A DNA stretch of 51,434 nucleotides from Okeania sp. SIO1I7 (GCA_010672585.1 JAAHGF010000017.1:1-51434), one strand, 5' to 3'; numbered from the stretch's first letter, positions 1 through 9,341 are shown. Notes: a model not told the origin generated them from the letters alone. Translations and numbers: made by a program.

Positions 1-183
1 GAAAAACCTTTAACCTGTGATTTTTATGGGATGATTATTCCCAATAATGACCCAGAATGGCAAAATCAACTTAACTCTTTTATTGATGGTGATAAATCTC
101 AATCCATTGATGAAAAATGGTTCAAAAATTTGTTTCCTTATCAGTTAGAGAATCTAGATTATTGCGTGAATCAGAAAAAGTAA
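1..183 (+). CDS. C-terminal fragment, probable family-3 extracellular solute-binding protein
   Basis: Frame 1 is open from the first base to a TAA at 181-183, giving 60 residues (starts EKPLTCDFYGMIIPNNDPEW, ends CVNQKK). The start lies outside the window. The pattern GMIIPxNDPEWQNQLNSFI, then EKWFKxLFPYQL, resembles the last helices of periplasmic amino-acid-binding (SBP_bac_3) proteins, where a late helix carries the words for the final lobe. This is recognition by eye on a short piece; it could be another periplasmic protein of the same fold. Confidence 0.5.
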   Translation, partial: EKPLTCDFYGMIIPNNDPEWQNQLNSFIDGDKSQSIDEKWFKNLFPYQLENLDYCVNQKK

Positions 184-472
184 TACCATTTCTAAAAAAA
201 TTTTCTACATTTTATTGAGCAGGGAACTCATCCCTAATCCTTCCCAGGAGGAAGAATGGGTAGGTACTTTTTATTCAAAGTCCGTACAGGGAGGAAACCC
301 ACCCCTAACCCCTCCCAGGAGGGGAATTAACATAAGAAACTGCCCTTAAATACGGGGTTTAAATTAACATTAAATGAGCTGCTAATTAACAAAAAAATTT
401 TTCCAACTGTGTTAATTACTTAATAACCTAAGTATTATCTAAGTCAAGCATTACTTTTGAAAATTGTTATAA
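184..472. other. Intergenic region with a GC-rich palindromic repeat
   Basis: No gene seen. Around 205-330 it carries two versions of a C-rich module, one being ACCCACCCCTAACCCCTCCC followed by AGGAGGGG (297-325). The same module recurs near 3484, 13290, 13345, 23766, 31644, 31690 and 43611. CCCTCCCAGGAGGG is self-complementary and would fold as a hairpin. Confidence 0.6.
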
Positions 473-2158
473 ATGAGTAGCAAAATTCAGCCTAATTTTC
501 CCATAAAGCGTCAGAGAAAAACTAAAAAAAGGATGTTTTTATGGCTACTGTCCCTCGTCTTAGTAACTACATCCCTTGTGCTAGTAAATTTCTCGGCAAA
601 AGCAGCAGAACAGATTCATTTTAATTACGGTTTTCTGAAAATTTCTGTATCTCTAACCGCTTTAGAGACTTATGCTGAAACAGGTAAAGTTGAAGATGAT
701 TTAAAGTTATATTTCTTATTGCTCGATGCAGAAAATCAGCAAAAATTGAGAAATGTACTCCAATTTAATCTGAAGATTAATCCCATGCAACTTTCTCAAG
801 GTTTGTATTCCCCTATGGGAGAAAAATTACTTCAATATTTAGGAGAAATCATTCAAACTCAAAGTAGAAATAATGGAGCGATCGCTCTGAGAGAGGCTTT
901 AATTAAAACTGCGGAATCTCAAGATTTTACACCTATAAATATTTTGCAAAACTTTCCAGGAGAAGTACAGTTTAATATTCGGAAAATTCTGGCAGTAAAT
1001 CGAGAATTTTCTGCCTTACTTGAAGATACAGAAAAGTTACTTACAGAAGTTAAAAAAATTACATTAACTGCTGCTTCTGCAGAAGAAAAAATAGATTTTT
1101 CCACATTGCCAGACTTACGTCAACCAGGCAATATTTCCTTCTATCAAGAAACTCTAAATCTCAACGATAAAAGTCGTAACCGCCAATTTCTAGTTAATCT
1201 TTATTTACCATCTAACCAAATACAAACTCAAACTATTCCAGTAATTATTCTTTCCCCTGGTTTAGCAGCAAAACTTAGTCAATGGCAACATTTAGCCATA
1301 CATTTAGCCTCTCATGGTTTTGCCGTGGCAAAAATACAACATCCAGGCAGTGACTTTAATCATTTTCAAGCTTTTCTAGAAGGAAAAGAAACAGAAATAT
1401 TTCAACTCAGAGAATTTATTAATAGACCCCTAGATATTACCTATTTATTAGATGAACTGGAACGTCGCAATAAACTTCAATATCAAGGAAAACTAAATCT
1501 AAAAAATGTCGGCATGGCAGGTCAATCTTTTGGTGCTTATACAACATTAGCTTTAGCAGGAGCAAAAATTAATTTTGCACAACTAAAACAAGATTGTTTA
1601 CCCCAAATTAAATCTTTAAATCCTTCCCTGTTTTTACAATGTCGTGCTTTAGAATTACCTCAAAAAAATTATGATTTACGAGATAAAAGAATTAAGTCAG
1701 TATTAATTATGGACCCAGTAAATAGCAGTATATTTGGTAAGTCTGGTTTAAGTCATATTAATATACCGATTTTGTGGGTTGCTGGTAGTGAAGACCAATT
1801 AACCCCCGTAGTAATAGAACAAGTTTATCCATTTACTTGGTTGCCAGTAACAGAGAAATATTTTATGTTGACAAAAGGAGCAAAACATCTAGATTTTAAT
1901 ATTACTGAAATTCAAAACGTAGAATCTGTAGATGATGACTCTTTAAATCAGTTAGTTAGTGCCAGTTCCCCAGTAATTAAATCTTATATTGATGCTTTTA
2001 GTTTGGCATTTTTTCAGACATATCTAGAGAATAACTCTGATTATTTAGATTATTTAAACTCCTCTTATGCTGTAGCTATTAGTGAAGAACCCTATACCCT
2101 TGGTTTTTTATCTGCTTTGACAGTAGAAAAATTAATTCCAGCTTTAGTTAAAAATTAG
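473..2158 (+). CDS. Secreted alpha/beta hydrolase with N-terminal DUF1400 domain
   Basis: 561 residues. A basic N-terminus followed by a hydrophobic stretch (about residues 21-44, ending AKAAEQ) looks like a signal peptide or membrane anchor, so the protein is probably periplasmic or lipid-associated. Residues about 45-190 (IHFNYGFLKISVSLTALETYAETG) match the cyanobacterial DUF1400 module that precedes a hydrolase domain. The hydrolase follows from about 220: nucleophile elbow GQSFGAY with Ser352, a likely acid in AGSEDQLTP (Asp441) and a likely catalytic His472 in GAKHLDF. The triad is my assignment from order and spacing. The family resembles lipases and platelet-activating-factor acetylhydrolase-like dienelactone hydrolases; the substrate is unknown. 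It stands alone, with repeats after it. Confidence 0.85.
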   Translation: MSSKIQPNFPIKRQRKTKKRMFLWLLSLVLVTTSLVLVNFSAKAAEQIHFNYGFLKISVSLTALETYAETGKVEDDLKLYFLLLDAENQQKLRNVLQFNLKINPMQLSQGLYSPMGEKLLQYLGEIIQTQSRNNGAIALREALIKTAESQDFTPINILQNFPGEVQFNIRKILAVNREFSALLEDTEKLLTEVKKITLTAASAEEKIDFSTLPDLRQPGNISFYQETLNLNDKSRNRQFLVNLYLPSNQIQTQTIPVIILSPGLAAKLSQWQHLAIHLASHGFAVAKIQHPGSDFNHFQAFLEGKETEIFQLREFINRPLDITYLLDELERRNKLQYQGKLNLKNVGMAGQSFGAYTTLALAGAKINFAQLKQDCLPQIKSLNPSLFLQCRALELPQKNYDLRDKRIKSVLIMDPVNSSIFGKSGLSHINIPILWVAGSEDQLTPVVIEQVYPFTWLPVTEKYFMLTKGAKHLDFNITEIQNVESVDDDSLNQLVSASSPVIKSYIDAFSLAFFQTYLENNSDYLDYLNSSYAVAISEEPYTLGFLSALTVEKLIPALVKN

Positions 2159-2164
2159 GAAAAA

Positions 2165-2783
2165 GCCATTTCAGTTATCAGTTATCAGTTATCAGTTATC
2201 AGTACCTTTGCAATAAGGAGGCTTGAAATCTGGAATATTCTCTCTCTTTTTTTATACCTTTAAAAAGGGAAGCTTTATACCAAATTGATAAATGTTTGCT
2301 ACAAATATCTAGGGTATTTCTTAGGAGTCAGGAGTCTGGAGTATGGAGTGATAATGAATGACTTTAATACCATTTTTTAGGGCGTAAATTATATTTTTTG
2401 TCAAAGAGACATCTCCTGTAAAGTCTTTTTATCGCTCTTACTATTCGTAACATTCTTTTTTCAAATTGGTATTAGACCACAATTTTTCGGTAATAGAATT
2501 AGAGTTTGCGCTCAAAAGTCTTTTTGTAAGAGTAGGAGTCAGGAGAAATAGGAATTGTAGAGGAGATAGTTATCAGTTATCAGTTATCAGTTATCAGTTA
2601 TCAGTACCTCTGCAATAAGGAGGCTTGAAATCTGGAATATTCTCTCTCTTTTTTATACCTTTAAAAAGGGAAGCTTTAGACCACAATTTTTCGGTAATAG
2701 AATTAGGGTTTGCGCTCAAAAGTCTTTTTGTAAGAGTAGGAGTCAGGAGAAATAGGAATTGTAGAGGAGATAGTTAGAAGAAT
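2165..2783. repeat. Duplicated intergenic block (two modules repeated)
   Basis: A module running from the CAGTTAT tract through GGAGGCTTGAAATCTGG to GGGAAGCTTTA occurs at about 2171-2277 and again at about 2568-2678. A second module, from CCACAATTTTTCGGTAATAG through AGTAGGAGTCAGGAG to GAGGAGATAGTTA, occurs at about 2476-2572 and 2680-2776. Order and near-identity point to a recent local duplication. The second module starts with ATTAGRGTTTGCG and matches one end of the TAATTAGGGTTTGC element found intact at 6800, 13238 and 23571, so these are probably truncated copies. Confidence 0.75.
2171..2203. repeat. Heptanucleotide tandem repeat (CAGTTAT)n
   Basis: Nearly five perfect 7-bp units directly downstream of the hydrolase gene. 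One of many period-7 tracts in this window. Confidence 0.9.
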
Positions 2784-2881
2784 TTTCAAATGCTCATAAG
2801 CATGAGCTTTTTATATCAAATCCGTTTAATTCCGTATAAAAAAATGTTCCATCTAAGTGCCATTGCCAAATCTTTCTTTAT

Positions 2882-2991
2882 CTCCCCTACTCCCCCACTC
2901 CCCCACTCCCCCACTCCCCTACTCCCCTACTCCCCCACTCCCCTACTCCCCTACTCCCCCACTCCCCTGCTCCCCCACTCCCCTGCTCCCT
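2882..2991. repeat. Heptanucleotide tandem repeat (ACTCCCC)n
   Basis: About fifteen 7-bp units with small changes in the last base (ACTCCCC, ACTCCCT, GCTCCCC). It is the longest period-7 tract in the window. Any ORF here simply translates the tract into Ser/Pro/Leu/Thr repeats. Confidence 0.95.
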
Positions 2992-3005
2992 AATTAAGGT
3001 TCCGT

Positions 3006-3286
3006 AAAAATATTACCTTATATTCTGAGTCTGTCTCAAACCAAAAACTAAGACGTTATAGTTTTTCCCACTACCGAAACACCGAAAGACCGAATCAACA
3101 AAAATATTGCCCTATATTCTGAGTATGTCTCAAACCAAAAACTAAGACGTTATAGTTTTTCCCACTACCGAAAGACCAAAGCTCGAATCAACAAAAATAT
3201 TACCCTATATTCTGAGTATGTCTCAAACCAAAAACTAAGACGTTATAGTTTTTCCCACTACCGAAACACCGAAAGACCGAATCAAC
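3006..3286. repeat. Three tandem copies of a 94-bp unit with internal hairpin
   Basis: Copies at 3006-3099, 3100-3192 and 3193-3286, starting AAAAATATT and continuing through CTCAAACCAAAAACTAAGAC. Each unit contains AAAAACTA-(8 nt)-TAGTTTTT, an 8-bp stem-loop, so all three would fold identically if transcribed. The copies differ by a few substitutions and one 1-bp indel. No spacers lie between units, so this is not a CRISPR array. Confidence 0.9.
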
Positions 3287-3339
3287 AAAAAGCACCAGGA
3301 AAGACCAAAGTTGCAAGAAAGAAAAATCTGGCGTTATGT

Positions 3340-3392
3340 AGGGGCGAATGGCATTCGCCCTCACTTGGTTTAGTATCCGTGCGTAAGTCCTG
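3340..3392 (-). mobile_element. Truncated copy of the CAGGACTTACGCA MITE
   Basis: The stretch ends in GTGCGTAAGTCCTG, the reverse complement of the left terminal repeat of the element at 43927-44064, and the preceding 45 bp also match that element (CGCCCTCACTTGGTTTAGTATCC against CGCCCTCACTCGATTTGGTGTCC). The other terminus is missing. Confidence 0.7.
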
Positions 3393-3450
3393 GAGATATC
3401 AAATACAATAATGGCGACTGCTTTAACGAAGTCAGAAGTCAAAATTAAAA

Positions 3451-3480
3451 AGGCAGAAGGCAGAAGGCAGAAGGCAGAAG
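3451..3480. repeat. Heptanucleotide tandem repeat (GGCAGAA)n
   Basis: A little over four perfect 7-bp units, followed at once by a copy of the GC-rich palindromic module (about 3484-3512). Confidence 0.9.
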
Positions 3481-3673
3481 TTAACCCACCCCTAACCCCT
3501 CCCAGGAGGGGAAATAGGGGAATAGATTAATGATGAACCATAAGACAGAGAAATACTCTTTCCACTGTTGCCTGTTGCCTTGCGCTATAAAACTCTTGAG
3601 TGGCCCAAAACTTTGCTAAATTGAAAATTGAGATAATATTTCTCTTATATCCCCCTATATTTAGCTGCTGAAA

Positions 3674-5464
3674 ATGTACACTCACTCCAATCAATTGCAA
3701 GTAGTTTTACCTAGCTTAAAAGAAGCAGGAATTACTCAACGAATAGCCTTGGGACATATCTACAAAATTCAATTCCTAAATAACGATTTATTAGTAATCT
3801 GCGCCAGTGGTGGTACGAGCTTATACCAAATCAATAATTGGCAACGACTGTGGGATATCGACTCCCCGGCAAAATGTGGCACAATAAGTCACGATGGTAC
3901 AACACTAGCATTAGGTTGGGGTCAAAAAATTTATATTTGGGATTTACGCCAAAGGCAACTTTTGCGACAACTACAAATACAAACTGACGATGATATAACA
4001 ATAACTTGTATTGCCATTAGTTCTCAAGGTCAATTTCTTGCCTGTGGAGATAATAAAAGTACTGTCAGGTTTTGGAATTTAACATCGACAACAGAAACTC
4101 CAGCAATACAATTATCTTATTGTGAAGAAGAATTAGAAGTAGTGAGTGTAGCGATCACTGCCGATAGTAAATTTCTAGCAGCTACATTTATAGATATAGG
4201 TGATGTTATAGTCTGGGAAATAGCATCCGCAACTCAAGTAAAAATCATGGCAGGGGAAACAGACTTTCCCTCTAATTCTGTATTTTCCAGTCCAGACGAC
4301 AAATTAATTGTTTGCGGGAGTAATGGTTTACAAATATGGGATATGGTAGCACAAACCGAGTCAAAATTTCTCGACTCATGGCATAACAATGCTGCTATTA
4401 CCTCTGACAGTCGCCTCCTAGCTGCAGATAATCAAATCTGGGAGTTGGCATCACAAAGAAACATAGTCACATTACCCGGTCATCCTAATTACATTGGTAG
4501 TATAGCCTTTAGTCCTAATAGTGAATTTTTGGCTGCTAGCAGTTACGATCGAGTAAATATTTTAGAAATTCCATCGGGAAAAACGATGACAGTGCTGGAA
4601 ACTCAAACAAATTTTTTCATCAAAAAAGTGGCTTTTAGTTCTGATGGAAAATTTCTAGCTATTGTCAGTCGAAATCAAGTCCAATTATGGAATATCCTTT
4701 CTGGAGAAAAGATCGAAACAATAGTCTCAGATATGGAGTGGGTACAAACAGTTGCATCTAATTCAGATGATTATTGTTTTGTGTTTGGCAGTAGTCAGAT
4801 TTCTGATGGTAACTTTAATCAGATTTGCTTGTGGGGAAATCGATCGGAAACCTATATTCAGATACCGCGAAATAGTTGCCCGAAAATCATTGCTATCAGT
4901 CCAGACCTAAAATTAGTAGCGTTTATTAATTCAGAACATCATCTAAATTTATGGGAAATTGCATCAAAGCAAGTAGTCAAAAGTTTTTTCGGACATATAA
5001 ACTATATTCAAAGTGTTGTTTTTAGTTCTGACGGTAAGTTTCTGGCCTCTGGTAGCGACGATGGTACTGTGAGGTTGTGGGATATTGCTTCTGAGAAAGA
5101 AATCAAGATTTTGGAGGTTCGTATTAATTGCATAAGTAATGTTGTGATTAGTAACAATGGTAAATTTCTGATCTTTAGCAGTTGCGAGCAAGTGCATTTA
5201 TGGAATATGGTATCTCAGGATGAAGTTACAGTTTTAGAAGGACATAACAATCCAGTAGAGAGTCTGGCAATTAGTCCTGATAGTCAGTTTCTCGCTTCTG
5301 GAGATAGAGATGGTATTGTCAAGTTATGGGATACAAAATCAGCCAAAGAAATTAAGGCATTGGCTGGACATACAGATACTGTGATGGCTATTGCTTTTAG
5401 TCCTGACAGTAAATTGATAGCAACTGGGAGTGAGGATGGAACAGTGAGATTATGGCAAATTTAG
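3674..5464 (+). CDS. WD40 beta-propeller repeat protein
   Basis: 596 residues made almost wholly of WD40 repeats. I count about 13-14 blades by the recurring words (AFSPDSKLIATGSEDGTVRLW type) from about residue 45 to the last residue, enough for two seven-bladed propellers. Blades near the C-terminus (FLASGSDDGTVRLWDIASEKE, FLASGDRDGIVKLWDTKSAKE) are canonical; central ones are degenerate. There is no kinase, caspase or NB-ARC domain, which large cyanobacterial WD40 proteins often carry, and no signal peptide, so it is likely a cytoplasmic scaffold. Partners cannot be told from the context. The gene stands alone between repeats upstream and ispF on the opposite strand. Confidence 0.9.
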   Translation: MYTHSNQLQVVLPSLKEAGITQRIALGHIYKIQFLNNDLLVICASGGTSLYQINNWQRLWDIDSPAKCGTISHDGTTLALGWGQKIYIWDLRQRQLLRQLQIQTDDDITITCIAISSQGQFLACGDNKSTVRFWNLTSTTETPAIQLSYCEEELEVVSVAITADSKFLAATFIDIGDVIVWEIASATQVKIMAGETDFPSNSVFSSPDDKLIVCGSNGLQIWDMVAQTESKFLDSWHNNAAITSDSRLLAADNQIWELASQRNIVTLPGHPNYIGSIAFSPNSEFLAASSYDRVNILEIPSGKTMTVLETQTNFFIKKVAFSSDGKFLAIVSRNQVQLWNILSGEKIETIVSDMEWVQTVASNSDDYCFVFGSSQISDGNFNQICLWGNRSETYIQIPRNSCPKIIAISPDLKLVAFINSEHHLNLWEIASKQVVKSFFGHINYIQSVVFSSDGKFLASGSDDGTVRLWDIASEKEIKILEVRINCISNVVISNNGKFLIFSSCEQVHLWNMVSQDEVTVLEGHNNPVESLAISPDSQFLASGDRDGIVKLWDTKSAKEIKALAGHTDTVMAIAFSPDSKLIATGSEDGTVRLWQI

Positions 5465-5707
5465 AAGATACTATTTTATATCAACTTTGATATCTGTTAT
5501 AGCACGCGAAAAAGTTGATGAGGACTGATACTGATGATGAACCTTCAACAAGGAACAGTTTTTTTCCACTACACCCTGTTGCCTGCTCCCTACTATACCA
5601 AGGAACGAGTTGGTGTTTGACTTATGCTGATGATGAACTTTAGGCATTGATGCCAAGCTATGATCTGAAGTTTTCCTAGTTTGAGATGTTCGACTTCTAC
5701 TTTCTGA

Positions 5708-6193
5708 TTATCCTTCATATTTATTGAGCAAAACTACAGCATAAGCAGCAATACCTTCTTCTCGACCTACAGGACCTAATTTTTCATTAGTAGTAGCTTT
5801 TATGCTGACTTGATCTGCTTGTAGTTCTAAAGCAGCAGCAAGGCGCGATCGCATTTCTTTAATATGTGGTTTGAGTTTAGGACGTTCTGCTACTACTACT
5901 GAGTCAATATTACTAACTTGCCAGCAGCGAGCCTTAACTAAATGATTGACACGATTCAACAATTTTATACTATCAGCTCCAGCCCATTGTGGATCGCTTG
6001 GAGGGAAAAAATGGCCAATATCACCCAAGCTCACGGCACCCAGCATTGCATCCATAATTGCATGGGTCAGAACATCCGCATCGCTATGACCAAGTAATCC
6101 CATTTCATGGTTAATTTTGACTCCTCCAAGTATTAGAGGTCTTCCAGGTCCTAATTTATGGATATCGTAGCCATTACCTATGCGAAGATTCAT
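5708..6193 (-). CDS. ispF: 2-C-methyl-D-erythritol 2,4-cyclodiphosphate synthase
   Basis: 161 residues, the usual length. IspF converts CDP-ME 2-phosphate to MEcPP in the plastid/bacterial MEP isoprenoid pathway. The metal ligands are visible: Asp10 and His12 in GYDIHK and His44 in [15 protein letters not shown]. The C-terminal block [20 protein letters not shown], which contacts the CDP moiety, is intact. The ATG at 6193 gives the expected [12 protein letters not shown] start. It is divergent from the PqqD-like gene, with 111 bp of AT-rich DNA between them for both promoters. Confidence 0.97.
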   Translation of the reverse strand: MNLRIGNGYDIHKLGPGRPLILGGVKINHEMGLLGHSDADVLTHAIMDAMLGAVSLGDIGHFFPPSDPQWAGADSIKLLNRVNHLVKARCWQVSNIDSVVVAERPKLKPHIKEMRSRLAAALELQADQVSIKATTNEKLGPVGREEGIAAYAVVLLNKYEG

Positions 6194-6304
6194 TTTTCTA
6201 ACTTAATACCTTAAATAGTAGTTTTTATCAAATTATTGTATAGTATATCTTGATTGTACAAAACTACTTTTTTTTATTAATTTTATTGTCAGTAGAGGTA
6301 AGTT

Positions 6305-6619
6305 GTGGAGATTATATTAACTCAACAAGTGCTATTAACGGATAATTTTTTTTTAGCAGAAGATGAGGGAGAAATTTTTTTAGTTAACTCTCAACAAGAA
6401 GGTGAAGATTTTATTTTGGATGATATGGCAGCTAAAATGTTATTTGCTTTAATAGGTTCTGGGTCGATTCAAGAGGCTTATGAGGATCTTTTACAACAAG
6501 AGCAGGTAGAGCCAGAAGTACTGAAAAATGATTTATTAGAATATATTGGAAACTTAAGAAATGACGGAATTGTGAAAATTATCGATCGACAAGATAATTT
6601 ATCTATTGTTCAAAAATGA
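6305..6619 (+). CDS. Stand-alone PqqD-family (RiPP recognition element) protein
   Basis: 104 residues. The segment LVNSQQEGEDFILDDMAAKM, followed by a helical region and LLEYIGNLRNDGIVKII, has the PqqD/RRE layout: short beta strands, then a winged-helix-like helical bundle in which the line after F-x-L-D is an aliphatic helix. RRE domains bind leader peptides of ribosomally made peptides and deliver them to modifying enzymes. The likely start is GTG at 6305 with AGAGGTA a few bases upstream (6294-6300). No precursor peptide, radical-SAM or cyclase gene is in reach: its neighbours are ispF and trmD. It may serve a cluster elsewhere or have another role. Confidence 0.7.
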   Translation: MEIILTQQVLLTDNFFLAEDEGEIFLVNSQQEGEDFILDDMAAKMLFALIGSGSIQEAYEDLLQQEQVEPEVLKNDLLEYIGNLRNDGIVKIIDRQDNLSIVQK

Positions 6620-6779
6620 TCAAAAAATACTTAATAAACTTGAGTTATATTAATGAAAGTCAACTATTATTTTTCACAAAAGATTCAGGTACTAATTAAT
6701 TAAATTGGTTTCTAGTGCTGCTACGCGGAAGTTAAAAGTCAAAAATATTGATTGGTAAAGCTTTTAGGATTTTTTCAAC

Positions 6780-6803
6780 AATTAATAATTAATAATTAAT
6801 AAT
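6780..6803. repeat. Heptanucleotide tandem repeat (AATTAAT)n
   Basis: About three period-7 units abutting the left terminus of the inverted-repeat element at 6800. Confidence 0.85.
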
Positions 6804-7031
6804 TAGGGCTTGCTGATTAATTCTAAAAGTATTGACTGATATTGGTCTTAGCGTTATAGAGTTAAAAAAAGTACCAGCTTTTCGGTGGCAATAGCTGGAT
6901 AAAGCTAGTATTTTGGGATGATTATGGCAGAAAAATTGAGAGACAATTCTTAACTCCTACCTACTCCCTCATTCCCATTTCTCCTGTCTCCTACCCCAGG
7001 AAAAAGACTTTCCATACGCAAACCCTAATTA
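6800..7031. mobile_element. MITE-like element, TAATTAGGGTTTGC family, copy 1
   Basis: 232 bp bounded by TAATTAGGGCTTGC and GCAAACCCTAATTA, which are reverse complements apart from one base. The inside has no ORF. It shares with copies at 13238-13584 (opposite orientation) and 23571-23842 a core with AAAGTATTGACTGATATTGG, then GCTAGTATTTTGGGA and GATTATGGCAGAAAAA. Target duplications cannot be read because period-7 AT repeats flank it. Confidence 0.75.
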
Positions 7032-7035
7032 CCGA

Positions 7036-7080
7036 ATAATTAATAATTAATAATTAATAATTAATAATTAATAATTAAAT
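7036..7080. repeat. Heptanucleotide tandem repeat (AATTAAT)n
   Basis: About six 7-bp units between the element at 6800-7031 and the next repeat block. Confidence 0.9.
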
Positions 7081-7226
7081 AATTCGCGCCTTGAAGCCTA
7101 CCCTTTTAAGGGGAAAAAAGCGGTCGATCTTCGGGAAGCTGCGAAGATAGACCGCTTGTTTCTCCTTGTAGAGCAACAGCTCGCGACGCAGCCAAGGAGA
7201 GGCTTTAAACCTTAATTATTCGGTAA
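7081..7226. repeat. Dispersed GGCTTTAAACC / ATTATTCGGTAA repeat, copy a
   Basis: Two inward-facing halves (AGCCTACCCTTTTAAGGGG near 7095, and AAGGAGAGGCTTTAAACC near 7192, ending TTAATTATTCGGTAA) enclose a GC-rich palindromic stretch around 7120-7190 (AAGCGGTCGATCTTC ... GAAGATAGACCGCTT). Relatives lie at 20867-20966, 23842-24017, 24954-25037, 25518-25612 and 38017-38082, always between genes. Confidence 0.75.
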
Positions 7227-7522
7227 CTGCTTAGTTATTTCTGCCATCCTGCACTAGGTGAAATTATTTGTATATTAACTACTTATATTATGTCCGGAGA
7301 ATCAGTGATCAAAAAAACCTTCTACCTTTTAACCTTTCTTTTCCCTCTGCCTTCCTTCCTCCAAAGTGTAACTATTCAACCGGACATGATATTAATACCA
7401 CATTTGCTTTACTGAAGTAATATTCAAAATAATGAAAGTCTTTGGCTAACTTAATTACTGCTACTAAATATTAAATTAATTTTCATACATACTTAATAAA
7501 AAAGAAGCTGAAAAACCATTAT

Positions 7523-8212
7523 TTAGATCAGATTATCATCATTTTTTATCAAGTCTGGGCGACGAGATTTTGTTCTTTGAATTTGTTGTTGATAACGCCA
7601 TTCTGCTATTTTAGCATGATTTCCAGATAACAAAACTTCTGGTACTTTCCAACCACGAAAATTAGATGGTCGAGTATAATGAGGATAGTCAAGTAATCCA
7701 GATTCAAAACTTTCGTTAACTAATGACTCAGCTTTACCTACCGTTCCTGGAAGTAACCTAACTACACCATTAATTAAAGCTAAAGCTGGTATTTCTCCAC
7801 CTGTAAGGACAAAATCTCCTAGAGATACTTCTCTAGTAACTAAATATTGTACTCTTTCATCAATACCTTCATAATGACCACAAATCAAAATAAGTTGGTC
7901 ATAGTCTATAACTAACTCCTTAAAGAGCTGTTGACACATTGTTTCTCCTTGGGGAGTTAAGAGAATAACTTCTCGTCGCGGTCTAGTTATTAATGACTCT
8001 ACAGCAGCAAATATAGGCTCTGGTTTTAACACCATTCCTACTCCTCCACCATAAGATTCATCATCAACCTTATTATATTTGTCTGTGGTATAATCCCGAG
8101 GATTGACTAGATTAACCTTGGCAATCTCTTTATCAAGAGCTTTCCCTAACAAACCTGAACTTAGGGGTGTTGTAAAAAAGTCTGGAAACAGAGTGATAAC
8201 ATCAAATTGCAC
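7523..8212 (-). CDS. trmD: tRNA (guanine-N1)-methyltransferase
   Basis: 229 residues, normal length. TrmD methylates G37 of tRNAs with G36 using S-adenosylmethionine and prevents frameshifting. The start MQFDVITLFPDFF, the motif DESYGGGVGMVLKPEP, the trefoil-knot loop LILICGHYEGIDERV and the downstream LGDFVLTGGEIPAL are all standard for this SPOUT enzyme. The C-terminal block HYTRPSNFRGWKVPEVLLSG is intact. The bacterial partners rimM, rpsP and rplS are not adjacent here; the downstream flank is repeats. Confidence 0.98.
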   Translation of the reverse strand: MQFDVITLFPDFFTTPLSSGLLGKALDKEIAKVNLVNPRDYTTDKYNKVDDESYGGGVGMVLKPEPIFAAVESLITRPRREVILLTPQGETMCQQLFKELVIDYDQLILICGHYEGIDERVQYLVTREVSLGDFVLTGGEIPALALINGVVRLLPGTVGKAESLVNESFESGLLDYPHYTRPSNFRGWKVPEVLLSGNHAKIAEWRYQQQIQRTKSRRPDLIKNDDNLI

Positions 8213-8468
8213 AGAAATTAAAAGTATACTAGAGTTTCTTGAAAAATTTAGAATTAGAAATTGTTGAGATTAATCTTTAGACTATGCTACAAGTTTGCAA
8301 GTTCATCCAGCCAATTAAAATTTAGATTCTGAACTAAATAAAATGTTTGTTTGTTGAAAAATTCAATAGTTAGCTGGGGACTTGCAAGGTTATAAGATAG
8401 TCTAGTATTATAACAGATTATTGAAATTATTGAAATTGAATGTGTACCTGCTGTCCAAGACTAATAAA

Positions 8469-9341
8469 ATGATAGAGTTAGAGTCTCAAGCTTCAGAACT
8501 AGATACATTACGTCCCACAAAAACAACTATTATGGTAATTGGAGGGGCGGAAGATAAAGTTCATGGAAAAGAGATTCTACAAACTTTTTTTAATCGTGCA
8601 GGGGGAGTAAATGCCAAGCTAGCAGTGATCCCTTCTGCTTCAAGAGAACCAGCGGCTCAAGGAGATAGATACCGCAAGGTGTTTGAAGAAATGGGTGCTG
8701 TAGGTCTCAAGATATTTGATATCCGGGAAAGGTATCAGGGAGAAGACCCAAGATGGTTAGAATCCTTAGAAGATTGTACCGGAGTATTTATGACAGGTGG
8801 AGACCAACTGCGTCTTTGTGCCCTACTGGCTGAGACACCTTTGATGGACAAAATAAGAAGTCGTGCTATAGAAGGAAAAATTGCTCTAGCTGGAACAAGT
8901 GCAGGAGCAGCTGTAATGGGACACCAAATGATAGCAAGTGGTGGTAGTGGCTCATCCCCCAATAAGTCCTTAGTTGATTTGACAACTGGCTTGGGTATAT
9001 TACCAGACCTAATTGTAGACCAACACTTTCATAATCGAAATCGTATGGCCCGTTTGTTGAGCGCGATCGCTACCCACCCAGACAAAATAGGTATAGGCAT
9101 AGATGAAGATACCTGTGCATTATTTGAAGGAAATAGTCAAATTAAAGTAATGGGTAAAGGCACAGTAACAATTATAGATACTACAGAAATCTCATACACT
9201 AATGCTACAAAAGTAGGTGTAGCAGATCCTTTGAGTCTATCAAATTTGAGAGTACATATAATGTGCCACGGCGATGGCTATGATTTCCATTCCCATACCA
9301 TGAAACCAGGGCTGTCTGAAACAATTACGCCTCTTGATTAA
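8469..9341 (+). CDS. cphB: Cyanophycinase
   Basis: CphB is a serine-type exopeptidase that releases beta-Asp-Arg dipeptides from cyanophycin granules. I choose ATG at 8469 (290 residues); an open frame also extends to TTG at 8421, but the extra 16 residues (MKLLKLNVYLLSKTNK) are not typical. The protein shows IMVIGGAEDK near the N-terminus, AVIPSASREP, GVFMTGGDQLRL, and the nucleophile elbow AGTSAGAAVMG with Ser144 as catalytic serine. IVDQHFHNRNRMARLL follows. It lies 329 bp upstream of cphA on the same strand, the usual pairing for storage-polymer breakdown and synthesis. Confidence 0.97.
   Translation: MIELESQASELDTLRPTKTTIMVIGGAEDKVHGKEILQTFFNRAGGVNAKLAVIPSASREPAAQGDRYRKVFEEMGAVGLKIFDIRERYQGEDPRWLESLEDCTGVFMTGGDQLRLCALLAETPLMDKIRSRAIEGKIALAGTSAGAAVMGHQMIASGGSGSSPNKSLVDLTTGLGILPDLIVDQHFHNRNRMARLLSAIATHPDKIGIGIDEDTCALFEGNSQIKVMGKGTVTIIDTTEISYTNATKVGVADPLSLSNLRVHIMCHGDGYDFHSHTMKPGLSETITPLD

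Noticed and set aside
2790-2993. 67-codon frame on + with SPTPLLPYSP repeats
   Set aside because: It is the translation of the (ACTCCCC)n tract, low complexity, with no family features.
3006-3286. CRISPR-like array
   Set aside because: Units are directly adjacent, 94 bp long and without variable spacers; no cas genes nearby.
8421-8468. TTG start for cphB
   Set aside because: The 16 extra residues do not match the family; ATG 8469 gives the usual length.
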